Shown piece by piece: positions 13,562 to 24,200 of a DNA stretch of 29,976 nucleotides (the first letter of the stretch is position 1; every line of letters begins with the position of its first letter). The notes under the pieces are model-generated. The model ran no database searches, had not been told where the DNA came from, and saw only the letters and a program-made list of their open reading frames with translations. A program made the position numbers and the translations under genes. Source of the DNA: a virus; IMG/VR virus record IMGVR_UViG_3300023281_001323, positions 1-29,976 of that record, one strand, 5' to 3'.

Positions 13562-14020
13562 TCACTTCTTTTTCTTCTGCATCTCGGCCAGGACCGATTC
13601 GGTCACAACCATGATGCCGTCCGAGTTGAAGGCGTTGTTCGTGTTGGCCGCTTCTATGGTGGACGTCTTGACGTCGCGTGCGACACCCAGACGGCCCTCC
13701 TTGTAGAAGTAGACCTTCGACGGACCAGAAGCCATGACCTTGCCGGTCGGCTTTCCGTTCTTGTCGAACACGAGATCCTTCGATCCCTGACGGAACACTT
13801 CCTCGGTTGTGTCAACAACCTCGAGAGTCTCAACTCCATCAGCGTCGAGGGACTTCACGACCTTCTGCACACGCTTCTCGACCTTCCGGCGCCCTGGATC
13901 TACATCCTTGGCAACCTTCGTCTCGACTTTGTGTGGAGGGACCGACATCTTGTGGACCTCGGCTCCGTCATCAACGTCATCATGACGTACCTGGAGAGGA
14001 ACGATGAGAATGTTCGACAT
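13562..14020 (-). CDS. Capsid-associated protein, 152 aa
   Basis: Lys/Asp/Val-rich protein with a C-terminal MQKKKK tail; no family recognised. It follows the major capsid gene by 14 bases and has an almost ideal ribosome site (AAAGGAGG) before the ATG at 14020, implying high expression like the capsid protein. A minor capsid or decoration role is therefore plausible. The longer in-frame extension to 14110 lies antiframe in the capsid gene and was rejected. Confidence 0.65.
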   Translation of the reverse strand: MSNILIVPLQVRHDDVDDGAEVHKMSVPPHKVETKVAKDVDPGRRKVEKRVQKVVKSLDADGVETLEVVDTTEEVFRQGSKDLVFDKNGKPTGKVMASGPSKVYFYKEGRLGVARDVKTSTIEAANTNNAFNSDGIMVVTESVLAEMQKKKK

Positions 14021-14034
14021 CGTTGCCTCCTTTC

Positions 14035-14913
14035 CTATACGTCGGTGATGATTGAAACGCCGCGGTCGTCGTCGATCTCGCCCACGGAATAGGCGGCGGT
14101 TGCCACCCACTCTGTAGCACGCAGCGAAGCGTCCCGGTCTGTTTCCAGACGCGAGGCGTACTTGCCAACGTGTGCGAGAGCCGCACCCTTCTCGAACATT
14201 CCGCCGCCGTAGTCGGCAGCAGCGTTGAGAGTTCCGACCGTGTTGTTCACGATCACTTCCACGCCGTACATCATGCCTGCATCACCGTCACCGGGGATAC
14301 CACCCATGTCGTTCGTGGCCTGACGTGCGGAGGTTCCGGTTGTCGAGGCTGCTGACACGGTCGAACCGACCGAAGTGACCAAGTCCTCGAGCTGCTGCGG
14401 GGCGAGCCCAGCGCAGAGAGGGGCGTTCACGTCGGTCGCTCGCAGGGTTGTGATCGCGTTGCGGAACTGGAGTTCGGTCAGGTCAACACCTGTCGTCCCT
14501 ACGAAGTTCGAGAACGCGCCCCACAGGAGCGTGATGTCAGTTGTCATCTTGTCACGAATGGCGAGTCCAAGGTCGCGACCGTACTGGCCGGCGCCACCGA
14601 AGATGTTCGACATCGTGTTCAGGTCTGTCGGGGTCACCATTACACCTATTTCACCAACGGTCAGAGTGATCTGAGTTGGTGTGTAAGTGGTGTTGGTGAT
14701 GTCTGTGCCGTCCGCTACCGCGGCTGCGGCAATGACCGGCGGCTTGGGGAACCGCTGGGAGTCGGAAGGGAGTCCGGCTAGGGACGCCCGACGCATTGCT
14801 CCCAGGACGTTCGCCAAGGGGTGCAACGCCGAGATGAGGTTCTCACGATTGAGGATGTAATCCTCGGAGAAGATCGCCTCGGTCGTAGCGAATGTGATAT
14901 TCGCAGTTGCCAT
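14035..14913 (-). CDS. Major capsid protein
   Basis: 292 residues with the composition of a capsid protein: Ala/Thr/Gly-rich, few Cys, no catalytic motifs. Characteristic segments are an N-terminal arm (about residues 1-65), ITLTVGEIGVMVTPTDL, a helical spine-like region (GRDLGLAIRDKMTTDITLLWGAF) and a C-terminal end SVGEIDDDRGVSIITDV. It directly follows a scaffold-like gene and has a strong ribosome site (AGGAGG), as expected for the most abundant virion protein. The HK97 fold is assumed from the class of phage, not seen. Confidence 0.82.
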   Translation of the reverse strand: MATANITFATTEAIFSEDYILNRENLISALHPLANVLGAMRRASLAGLPSDSQRFPKPPVIAAAAVADGTDITNTTYTPTQITLTVGEIGVMVTPTDLNTMSNIFGGAGQYGRDLGLAIRDKMTTDITLLWGAFSNFVGTTGVDLTELQFRNAITTLRATDVNAPLCAGLAPQQLEDLVTSVGSTVSAASTTGTSARQATNDMGGIPGDGDAGMMYGVEVIVNNTVGTLNAAADYGGGMFEKGAALAHVGKYASRLETDRDASLRATEWVATAAYSVGEIDDDRGVSIITDV

Positions 14914-14936
14914 TTATGGCCTCCTGATAGGAGTGC

Positions 14937-15539
14937 CTACAACTTCCGTCCCCCACGGTTCTCGACCATTGCGAGTTCCTCTGGGGACAAAGGTGTGGCT
15001 GCTACACGCCCCGCACGCCATGCCTCACCGAACTCGTCCTGAGTGGCCGATTCGATGAAAGCCTTGTGTTCCGCGGTGTTCGGCTGGAGAACATTCTCCC
15101 TCGGGGGAGGACCCTGCCCACCAGGATTGGGACCGCGGACAAGACCCGGTGTGGCGTCTGTCACGTTCTCTCCTGATGTCGGCTGGGTAGTGATCCCGTC
15201 TGCCGGTGGAGCAACAACCGCGGGCGTTACAAGAGATCCGAACCTCGCTTCGATCTGCTGCTCGAGCGCTTCGACACTCTCAAATGTCGCTTCGCCGAGA
15301 GAGTTCGTAATGAGGTCGGACCAGTTCTTGAACTGGTCGGGGTCGTTTACTTCCTTCGCGCGTAGCCAAGACTCCGCATGTCTGAGAACGCCTGAGCTTT
15401 TCACAGCTACCTCGAGTTCCCCGCTTTTGGCGAGAGCCTCGTCACGTTCGGTTTTCATGCGGTCGAATGCCTCTTGTGAGACTGTTCCGCTGGCTGGGTC
15501 GGGTGGGGCGTTTGCTGGTTCTGCCACTTGCTGCTCCAT
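14937..15539 (-). CDS. Scaffold protein
   Basis: Acidic, helical, Pro/Gly-rich 200-aa protein immediately before the capsid gene. Coiled-coil-like helices (FDRMKTERDEALAKSGELEV), a disordered Pro/Gly middle and a basic C-terminal end (ENRGGRKL) match the plan of head scaffolds, whose basic C terminus contacts the capsid protein. No strong Shine-Dalgarno sequence is seen before the ATG, which is unusual here. Function rests on position and composition. Confidence 0.75.
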   Translation of the reverse strand: MEQQVAEPANAPPDPASGTVSQEAFDRMKTERDEALAKSGELEVAVKSSGVLRHAESWLRAKEVNDPDQFKNWSDLITNSLGEATFESVEALEQQIEARFGSLVTPAVVAPPADGITTQPTSGENVTDATPGLVRGPNPGGQGPPPRENVLQPNTAEHKAFIESATQDEFGEAWRAGRVAATPLSPEELAMVENRGGRKL

Positions 15540-15613
15540 TCATGGCTGTAATGGATGCGGCCTTCGACAGAGCGAGGTCGTCGGCCCTTATGACGCCCTA
15601 AGACTTGGGGGGA

Positions 15614-15663
15614 GGCGGGCAGCTCCGTCCCCTTGCAAGGGGGACTCTACTCTATTGCCCGCC
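15614..15663 (-). ncRNA. Structured RNA element before the scaffold gene
   Basis: Outer 8-bp arms GGCGGGCA (15614-15621) and TGCCCGCC (15656-15663) enclose an inner hairpin with arms GTCCCC and GGGGAC (15627-15632, 15640-15645) around CTTGCAAGG-type symmetry. The outer arm overlaps the stop region of the 497-aa gene. The 112-base gap (15540-15651) is one of the few real gaps in the operon. With no T-tract, it is more likely a processing, stability or attenuating structure than a terminator. Confidence 0.4.
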
Positions 15664-17145
15664 GAAACCTTGGAGTTGTAGACCTTGTCTGCCGATCGAC
15701 GCCTGGGCGCCACCGAACCCGGACGACGCCGCACGACGGTCACGCTCGAAACGGGCGAGCCGGTTGAGGATCTCACCAGACCCTGTCCCGGTGGGGGATT
15801 CCTCCCCAAAGAACACCGACACGAGATCCTCGTCGGTGATGTCGAACTTGCCGATGTCGAGTTCGTGGCGGTTACGGACAGCGGTGAGGGCGAGTTCCTG
15901 GGCGAGTTTCGCATATGATTCTGGGGTGCGGAACCCGGACACGTCGTCGATGATGTCGACCAGGCCGTCGATGTCGACACCGTCGAACCCTGCCTCGGAC
16001 AAGGCGATCGACGCCGACGCTGTGTTGAGCGCCTCGGTGATATCGAGCGGCGCCGAGTCGGTCATGACCTGGAGCAGCCCGAGCTCGTCGGTCGGGTCGA
16101 ACCCTGACGCCACCAGGACATCGTTGAGTTGCACTAGAGCGTTCGGGTTGTGGGTGATCTGCTGCTCGAGTTCCAACGCTGCGGCGAACGTCGCCGATGT
16201 CCAACCGTTCGCGAGGACGTCGCCGATGTCCTGGTTGGAAAGGGATTCTCCTGGGCGGTAACGGCGTATGGCTCCGAGAAGGGCCGTCTCCTCGCTGAGA
16301 TACTCGTCGACCGCCGCCTCGATAGTCGTATCGCCCAGGAGAAAGGTGTCGACGCCTGGGAACCGGGCGCCGAATGCGTCGGTCTTGGCGAGTTCGGTCC
16401 AGAGTCGGTTCGAGGACCAACCTTCCTGGGTGGAGAACACGATCAGTTTCTTCGCTTCTTCCGAACCCATAATCCACGCGGGAGGCGCGGTCAGGCCCAG
16501 GGCGCTGATCTCTCGACCGATCTGAGAGTCGAGGGTTTCGGTCTGGCCGATCACTTCGGACACCGACCCCAGCGAAATTGCGCCGGCTGCGTCGAACTGT
16601 GCCTGGGTTAGAACCCGCGACGTGCTGAAAGCGTTGGCGCCTTCGGGGAATAGCTCGTCGAATGTGAGCTGGTCGCCGATCTCAAAAGTGACAAGCGAAC
16701 CCAGGACGTTGTAGCGGAGGTAGTAGATCGCGTCGGTAGCGGACCCGGTCGGCGAATCCACCCGCAGCAGGGTCGCCCCGTCCGGGATGACAGTGTCGAG
16801 TCGATGTTCTGGGAGTTCGCCGACGATGCGCGCTAGGGACACGACAAGGTTGTCGAGGCTTCTTCCTTCGGTTACTTCGCCGGCGATCCTGGCGGCGTCG
16901 TCTGGACCCTTGTTGAACTCCGGGTTCTGAGCGAACGCCTCATCGAGCAGACCCTGGAGGATCTCGGTGTCGCCGCCGCCCGCGGCTGACTGATCGGCGA
17001 GAGTCTGGATACGGTCCTCGGGTAGTTCCCCATCGGCCCCGGTGAAGTCGATCCCCGCTCGAGCGAGGATGTCGAAGAACGATGTGAGTTCCTCGATCGA
17101 GAGAGTCCCGTCATTGTCGATGAATGATTCTTGGCCTACGGTCAC
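15652..17145 (-). CDS. Candidate ejection/internal virion protein, 497 aa
   Basis: Large acidic helical protein of unknown family. Residues 8-19 (FIDNDGTLSIEE) look like an EF-hand loop lacking the first Asp, so calcium binding is doubtful. The end is Gly/Gln-rich (RQGLQLQGFGGQ). It lies between the giant protein group and the scaffold gene and is coupled to the 363-aa gene by a GTGA junction with a GTG start. Together with its two upstream neighbours it probably forms a set of internal head or ejection proteins; this is inferred from size and context. Confidence 0.6.
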   Translation of the reverse strand: MTVGQESFIDNDGTLSIEELTSFFDILARAGIDFTGADGELPEDRIQTLADQSAAGGGDTEILQGLLDEAFAQNPEFNKGPDDAARIAGEVTEGRSLDNLVVSLARIVGELPEHRLDTVIPDGATLLRVDSPTGSATDAIYYLRYNVLGSLVTFEIGDQLTFDELFPEGANAFSTSRVLTQAQFDAAGAISLGSVSEVIGQTETLDSQIGREISALGLTAPPAWIMGSEEAKKLIVFSTQEGWSSNRLWTELAKTDAFGARFPGVDTFLLGDTTIEAAVDEYLSEETALLGAIRRYRPGESLSNQDIGDVLANGWTSATFAAALELEQQITHNPNALVQLNDVLVASGFDPTDELGLLQVMTDSAPLDITEALNTASASIALSEAGFDGVDIDGLVDIIDDVSGFRTPESYAKLAQELALTAVRNRHELDIGKFDITDEDLVSVFFGEESPTGTGSGEILNRLARFERDRRAASSGFGGAQASIGRQGLQLQGFGGQ

Positions 17146-18233
17146 GAGTACGCCCCTCTACCAAGCCCAGAGATCGTCTGAGCGTATCTTTGAGCGATGG
17201 ATGGCCCCGACGCAGCGTGAACAGGTCGGGTGTTAGCGATCCTCTGAGCCTGCCCCGCAGCGGACGCTCCTGATCGTAGAGTCGTCTCCGTCTCGCGGGC
17301 TTGTTGGCCCTGAGTCAATTGTGGGAACGAACCGACAACCGCTCGAGTCTGAGCGACGTAATCGCGGGTCGATACCGTTGCTGGTTTCTTGGAATACATC
17401 GACTTGAACCGGCCCGTCCCTTCGATGCGTCCTTGTATGAATGTCTCGAAATCGAGGTTGCCGCCTTTGTTACGCCAGAACCCGTTGGCTTCCTTCTTGT
17501 AGTCCTCGACCCACTGGGCGATCTGCGCGTCGTCGGGTTCGAGTAGGAAGTAGCGGTACTGGTCGGTCGCTCCTGCGGTGAGCTGGTCGGTGTCGAACGC
17601 CCGGTTCGCACGTCCGGTCCCGGTCTTAGGTTTCTTCTGGGGGAGGATGTCGGCGAGGTTTATCATCGGGAGCGACGAGTTGAACAGGACTAGCCCGTCT
17701 GGTTCGTCCTCTGTCGGCTTGCTGCGGACAACGTCGCCGCCGCCCGCGAACCTACTGCCGGTACCAGCTCTAGTGTCCGCGGTGAGTCCTGTGAGGAAGT
17801 CGCGGCGCATGATCGTCATCGAGCCGTCCTCGTTGACGAGGTTGAACGCCGGCGGGAGGATGTTGTCCTGGAGTACGGGTAGCCACGCTGCGCCTGATAC
17901 GAACCCGTTGCTGGCCCAGAGCTGGTCGGGGGTGACGTTGTAGTTGTACGTCGTGTCTTTCCCCGTCCCTTCGATGTCGAGGTACTCGAGTCCCCACGAG
18001 TTGAGCCAGTCGTGGACTAGGGCCGGACTCGCTCCGGTCATCCCTACGACCTGTTGTTTGACCCACTCGAAGTCGGCGGGGTTGGCTTGTGAGTAGGTCG
18101 GTTGCGCTGGGACCTTGTCGTCGTCGCTGCCAGTGTCGGTGTCACCGTCGTCAGTACCAGTGTCGTCGCCGATGAGTCCACCGGGATTGAACCCGTCGCC
18201 GTCAAGAAAGAAATCGAATCGGAATCCACCCAT
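17142..18233 (-). CDS. Candidate internal virion protein, 363 aa
   Basis: The N-terminal 45 residues are Gly/Asp-rich and very acidic (DDTGTDDGDTDTGSDDD), the rest mixed, with a basic, Ala/Gln/Arg-rich C terminus from about residue 300. No family recognised. Its ATG overlaps the stop of the giant gene as TGATG and its stop overlaps the next start, so the three proteins are made in a coupled way and may act as one complex. Confidence 0.6.
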   Translation of the reverse strand: MGGFRFDFFLDGDGFNPGGLIGDDTGTDDGDTDTGSDDDKVPAQPTYSQANPADFEWVKQQVVGMTGASPALVHDWLNSWGLEYLDIEGTGKDTTYNYNVTPDQLWASNGFVSGAAWLPVLQDNILPPAFNLVNEDGSMTIMRRDFLTGLTADTRAGTGSRFAGGGDVVRSKPTEDEPDGLVLFNSSLPMINLADILPQKKPKTGTGRANRAFDTDQLTAGATDQYRYFLLEPDDAQIAQWVEDYKKEANGFWRNKGGNLDFETFIQGRIEGTGRFKSMYSKKPATVSTRDYVAQTRAVVGSFPQLTQGQQARETETTLRSGASAAGQAQRIANTRPVHAASGPSIAQRYAQTISGLGRGAYS

Positions 18234-21200
18234 CAGGTACTACTCCCTTCGAGTGCGGGGGTCGTGGACTTTCCAGCGTTGAGGATACCCTGGAGGTCGA
18301 TGACATCGCCGCCAAGTTGACCACCAGTCACGTTCGACGCGGTGAAGTATTCGGGTACCCAGATCGGAATCCCGTCGACATACATCCACACTTTGATCCG
18401 CTGCTTCGACGTGTACTGCTGGACCCGTCCGTACTGGTCGCCGTCGAACATGATGAAGTTGATCGTCTCGGCGCCTTGCAGCAGCTTCTCGAGGTTGGAT
18501 AGAGCTTGCTTGCCTCCTGGTTCGGCCCACTCCGGGGTGTTGATCCCAACGAGACGCAGCTCGACGAACCCGTCTGAGGTCCGCAACGACAGAGTGTCGC
18601 CGTCGAGGATGGACATATCGCCTGTGACTAGGTCGTTGGCGTCGGCGGGAATGTTGAACTCGATCCGATCCGAACCCAGCTTCGGCGGGTCGGGGGGTAC
18701 CCAGTTGAGGTCGCCGAGCGCGTAACGGAAGTAGCGGTCGTAGTCGCCGACACCGATAGTCCCTGCGTCGATAGCCTCGCGCATCCCCACGCGGCCGTGT
18801 TCCTTGAACTCCTCGGGCCAGTCGGAAATGTACTCGATCCCTAGGTTATCTTCGGCGTACTTCGACATGGCCTCAATGTCGTCCATCACCGACCCGGACC
18901 CTTGTAGGGCAGTAGCGGCAGCGTTCTCCATGAACCCCAGATCGAATGTCGAGGACGCCAGGGTGTCCATCTGGTCGCCGAACCAGTCCCGCCACTCCTG
19001 GCCGGTCATCTTCACCTGATCGAACTGAGTGTTGGGAGGTCCGCCACCAGGAAGTTCGACACTACTCGTCGGTGGGTGAATTCCCATCTGGTCCATCAGT
19101 TGAATGGCCGTCGCGTTGGTGAGAGCGAACTGATCCTCGGCGACGTCTTTGGTGAGCTTGATCGAGTAGTTGTAGTTGGTCATATCTGAGAACGCCCAGC
19201 GGAGGAACTTGCGTCCCGCCTGGTGGACACGTTCGGAAGCATCGGCGGACCATTCACCCTCCGGGCGGTAGCCGATCTGACCTAGCTCGTACATCTCTCG
19301 TTTGTCGTCGCGTCCAGCTTGACCCTGAGCTAGAGGTTTGGAATTGAACCGCCCGTCGATCGTGCAGTACGACGTTGAGAAGTAGTTGCCTGCTGCGTCG
19401 GGCATACAGGCGGTGGTTGAGACGAGGTTGGTTCCCATCGCCGGGTCGATCAGCAACGACAGAGTCATCAAGTCCAGACCGGGGTATTCCCGTCCGACGA
19501 AGTAGTCCTCGGACTTCCTTATCCCCTCAGAACCTGGGATGGTCGCATCGCTGAGCCGGTCGAATACGACCGTGTTGAGGATGTCGTAGAGATCCCACGC
19601 TTCCTTCTCAGAGATCGACCCGTTGTTCCACTTGGTCCACAGTCCCTCGAAGGCTTCACCGTCGCCGAATAGATCCTCGAGGTCGTGGGAGTTGAGAACC
19701 CCCGCCGATTTGAGAACGTCGAGTAGTCCGCCCTCGTCGCCTGGTTTGAGCAGCGCCGAGTAGAAGTCGAGGTTGGATAGGTCACGGTCCCGATATCCGA
19801 CACCAGGGAATAAGTGCTGGACACGGTCGGCGGCTTCACGACGCCAGAGGTCGTCGCGGACGGTGGTACCTGTCGACGAGATCCACTTGTCGTGTTCCTC
19901 GGTGCCAGGGAGCATCGTCCAAACCGAATTACGCATCTCGAGTCCGACCTCGTTTTTCATGACTGTGCCAGTACCGAACGGTTCGGACCTCGACGAGATC
20001 GCCTGGGTCATCTGCTGGCCCCAGTTACCGGGGAGGGACGGGGCGATAGCGAGGCCGGCGGCGGTGACCACCGAACGGATCGACCGTGACGAGTCGGGGA
20101 ATACGAAGTCGTCGATGTCGTCGAACCCGAGATTCCCGCCGACGTTGTCACGGAAGTAGGAGAACGACGGCCAGATCCGCTCGACGAAATCTGACCCTGG
20201 GATCTCGGCGTAACGATCCGCCGCCCACCACGGCAACGCCACAGCGAGTCCTGGTTGCGGCGAGATGTTCATCATGAACTGCGTCCCCTTGCGAAGTGGG
20301 AGGAACGTGAAAGAGTTCATCAGCGCGCCTGGACCCCAGAACCCGCCGTCGTATCCTTCGGCGGACGCCCCTGTCATAGCTTCGGAAAGGTGAGCCATCT
20401 TCGCCACGAGCCGCACGTTGATCGGTTGGCGCTCGAGTAGCTCGACACCCTTGGCGGTGGCCCGTTGAATCCCCGAACCCTGCGACCAGGCGTACAGCTT
20501 CTCTCGTGAGACTCTGGTGGCGTTACCGTCGAACATCCAACGCATCCAGCGGGCGCCGAAGTCAGCTTGGGCTCGCACGAACGGCAACGCCAGAGGGTTG
20601 TCGAGTTTGTTCCCGGCGAGTGAGCGGGTCACCGTCGAGTACATGAGGTCGTCGGCTTTCTGCGCGGCGTAAGCTCGAGCGGTCTGTTCGGCCATCTCGT
20701 GAGTCTTGAACCCGCGGCCCAGCAGATCCCGAACCCTGGGGTCGTTGGTGCGGATCAGCGCCGCGGCGTGGTCGAGGTCGCGGGCGATCTTCTTAGAGAC
20801 AAGGTAGGACGGCTCCAACAGAATCCCGGCTTCGGTCCACGCGTCGACGAGAACCTTGCGGTACGGCTCGTAGAACTGGTCGAACATGACCCCACCGGCC
20901 CGCTGCTGTGGCCGTGTCCAGAACGAGTTCATCATCCCGTCGAGCCATGAACCCTTCGGGGTGTTGACGTCGGGACCGACCGTGTACTTGAGGTTCTGGA
21001 GCAGTTCGGCGTCGGCGCTGCGAGATATCTTGGGGCCTGTCCCGGTGGCTGCTTCGATGAGACGTTGACGTAGGGAGTCCTGGAGTTCGGCACCGTCGAC
21101 TATGTCGTCGACCCAGCGGCCGATGACTTGGTCGAGGTAGCCGTCGATCCCCACAATGTCGTCGGGGGAGTTGATCGCCAGCTTGCCGACGTCGTCGCCG

Positions 21201-24200
21201 AAGGTGAGTTCAGTGGCGTCGTACTTGGCCTGGCCTTTCGTTTTCCACCAGACCCGAAGTTCGGCGTCGGTGATAAGCCCGGCCTGTCGTTTCGCCCACA
21301 TCTGAGTGAGTTCGTCCTGAGCCAACGACCCTTGTAGGAATCGTTCGGCGTTGGCGCGGAACTCTGCCGTCCCATGCTTCGTGCCGGGGGACGGGTTGTC
21401 CATGACGTGCCAGCCGCTACCAGACGCCGTCGCGAGGGTGTCGCCGGCGTTGGCGCCGTATCGGGCGGCTTCGTCGGACAGCCCGCCGAACAGGTCGTGC
21501 ATGAACCTGCCGTCTGGGTGGAATAGCGACCCGCGGACTACCGCGCCTGCCGATGAGTCGAGCGCAGCCTTGAACCCTTTGAGTCCGCCGAGTTCTTGGA
21601 ATAGGCCCATCGCCTCGTCGAGCCGGCCCTTGAACCCGGTGATCGGATTGCCGAGAAGGTTGACGGCCCAGAACTTGCGTAGCGTTCCGACGATCGAGCG
21701 GAACCGTTCCTTCTGGACTAGCTCGCGGTACTTCTGCAACGCCCGAGGGTTGTTCTTGAGGTTCTGGTAGGCGGTGACTTCCCATGACGACGCGGGCGCC
21801 TCGTGGAAGGTAGACCTGCGGAGAACCTCGAGTTCACGGAGTTCCTTTTCGATGTCGGCAGCGTCGTCAAAGTTGTGGGTGAGCCCGGTCGTTCTCGACA
21901 CAGAGTCGTCGAGGGTGATCGTGCGGGGGCCTTCGACCTTCCTTGTGTTGGTGACGGGCGTCCAGTCGTAGGTGGTGATCCCTGACTCGTTGACTCCCTT
22001 TACTTCCAACCCGAGCCGGTCGCCCTGTTCCGCCCAGAACTGGTCCATCCAGAGTCGCTGCTCGATGAACAACTCTGGTTCGGCGATCGCCTTCTCGATA
22101 CGAGCGAGCTGAGATTTGATCTTGTTGAGTTGCTGCTCGAGGTCGGAGCGCGGCGCGCCCGCTTCGGTGATCTCTCTGATCCGGGTGCCGAGAGCGTCAC
22201 GTTTGGCCTGCAACGCGGTGCGGGCGGCGTCGTCCATCGTCGTCGCCAACTGGCGGTCGTAAGCGTGGAGAGCGACCCTGGCGTCCTCGAGCGCTTGACC
22301 CATGACCTTGCCGGTGAGCCGTGGGACGGTGGCGCCGAGGTCGCGGATCTGCTGGGCGATCGCCTGCTGCGCCTGCTCGAGTGCGTGTTTCTGAGCGACC
22401 GAACCGTTGCGGGCGTCGATGAACGACCCTAGGTGACGGAACGCCGTGTCGGGGTCGTCGGGGAACATCGTAAAGAGCATCGCCTTGATGTCGTCGACGG
22501 AGTTCGTCGAACCGAAACGGAACGCCCGATCGACCGATCGGTTAGTGAAAGCCCGGATAGCTCGAACCTTGACGGCGTCGGGAATGGAATCGAACCGGGC
22601 GAACATCTGAGCGGCGCCGAGAGCGGTCTGGCGGGTGGTGGCGTGACCCATTGACGATGGAATCCAGGTGCCTCCGTAGGCGGGGAGGGCGTTCATGGCG
22701 ATCGACTCTGCGACGTCGCGGGTGAGCGTCCCTGCGCGGTGGGCGTTGATGATTGCCAGGGTTGCCTTGTCGCCGAAGTTCTGGAGGGCGCCTAGCGATC
22801 CGAGAATCCGTTCGGTGTTCCCTGATCCCAGCGAGTCGAGAAGGTATCGCGCTCCACGCGTCCGCATGACCATCGGCCCGAACTTCTGGGAGCGGAGCAT
22901 CGTTTTCATGAACACCTGGCGGGTCGCCCCACCAGCGAATATGGCGTTGGTGGGGTCGAAGATGATCGACGCGGTGACGTCGGCCCATTCTTTCAACCCG
23001 CCTTCCAGGTGGAAGTAGTCGCCGACAGTGTCCGACTGGTCCTCTTGGAACATGGCGTTCCAGTTCTCGGTTACGTCGTCATCGTTGAACACCGCGCCGA
23101 CGACGTTCACCCCGTCGAGGATGGCGTCGACTGTCTGCACGCCGATCCACTGGGTGATTTCCTCCCACTGTTCGAGAGCCGAGAATCCCTTCTCGACGCC
23201 AGCGTCCCAGATCCGGGATATTTGAGAAGCCTTGTCGTCGTCGGTTGACGACATGATCTGTTCGATGATGTCGCCGGTGAGCATGTTCTCCAGCTCGAGG
23301 CGCATCTCGGTCGGGTCGAACGCGCCCTGGTCGGCGGCGGACATGGCAAGGTCGACGGCTTGGCCTGCGTCGAGTTGACGGCCTTCCTCGGCTGAGAGCC
23401 CTGCGAACTGGGTGCCGACAATGCCGATCATCTGAGCGTCGGTGAAGTTCCCGTCGACATACATCTCGTGGACGTCGGACTCTGTTGGAAGTACCTGTTC
23501 GTCGTTGACGAGCATTATCTCCATCGCGTCCAACGCCGGCGAATACTGACTGAAGGCGCCTCCTTCTTCGGCGTCGCGTGTCTTGTTGCCGATGAACTCA
23601 AAGGTGGCGCCGAGCTGCGTCTGAGAGCCAGGTATGTCGTCCTGGAGTACGACCTCATGTTTGAGTCCAGCGATCGCCAGGACCGCGGTAGTGAACGCCT
23701 CGATGTCGTTGGTGATCGTCGTGTCGTCGTCGACCTCAATGAAGAACTCTTTGACCGATCCGTCCTCAAGGGTGATATTCCCTGCGAGGATTCCAGCGTC
23801 GAACACCCAGACGCCAGGGCGATCGGACAACGACGATCGAAGCTCACCGAAATGTTCGGCGGTGAGCGGATCGAACCCGCTGAGTTCTATGTCCCGGTTC
23901 TGTTCCATGTCGGGGAACATCTGGGCGTTGGCTTCACGCCACACCTCTCGCTTCGGCATCGTCTGTTCGGTCCATTCGCCACCCAGCAGATCGGCTTGGG
24001 CGGCGGTGTTATCGAGCCAGAGCTTCTCGGCGCCGATGATTAGCTGCTCCTGGCGTACCGACTCGACGAGTAGCTCCAGGTTGGAGGGCATGTGGTTCGG
24101 GTCGGCGCGCATTGCCCGGACGTCGCTGTCGGTGTACGCCAGGGCCGTCTCGAAGTCGGTGGCGAGGACGTCGAGAACCTCTGGGTAGGCGTCGGCGATA

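Noticed and set aside
12923-14092. 389-aa open frame on the plus strand
   Set aside because: It runs antisense across parts of three well-supported minus-strand genes, has no ribosome site and its product resembles a mirror of their codon use.
15043-15681. 212-aa plus-strand open frame over the scaffold gene
   Set aside because: Antisense to the scaffold gene with no ribosome site; the only true gap under it holds the RNA hairpins.
15652-17145. Functional EF-hand at the start of the 497-aa protein
   Set aside because: The loop lacks the first acidic ligand (Phe at position 1) and no second EF-hand is present; treated as a chance resemblance.
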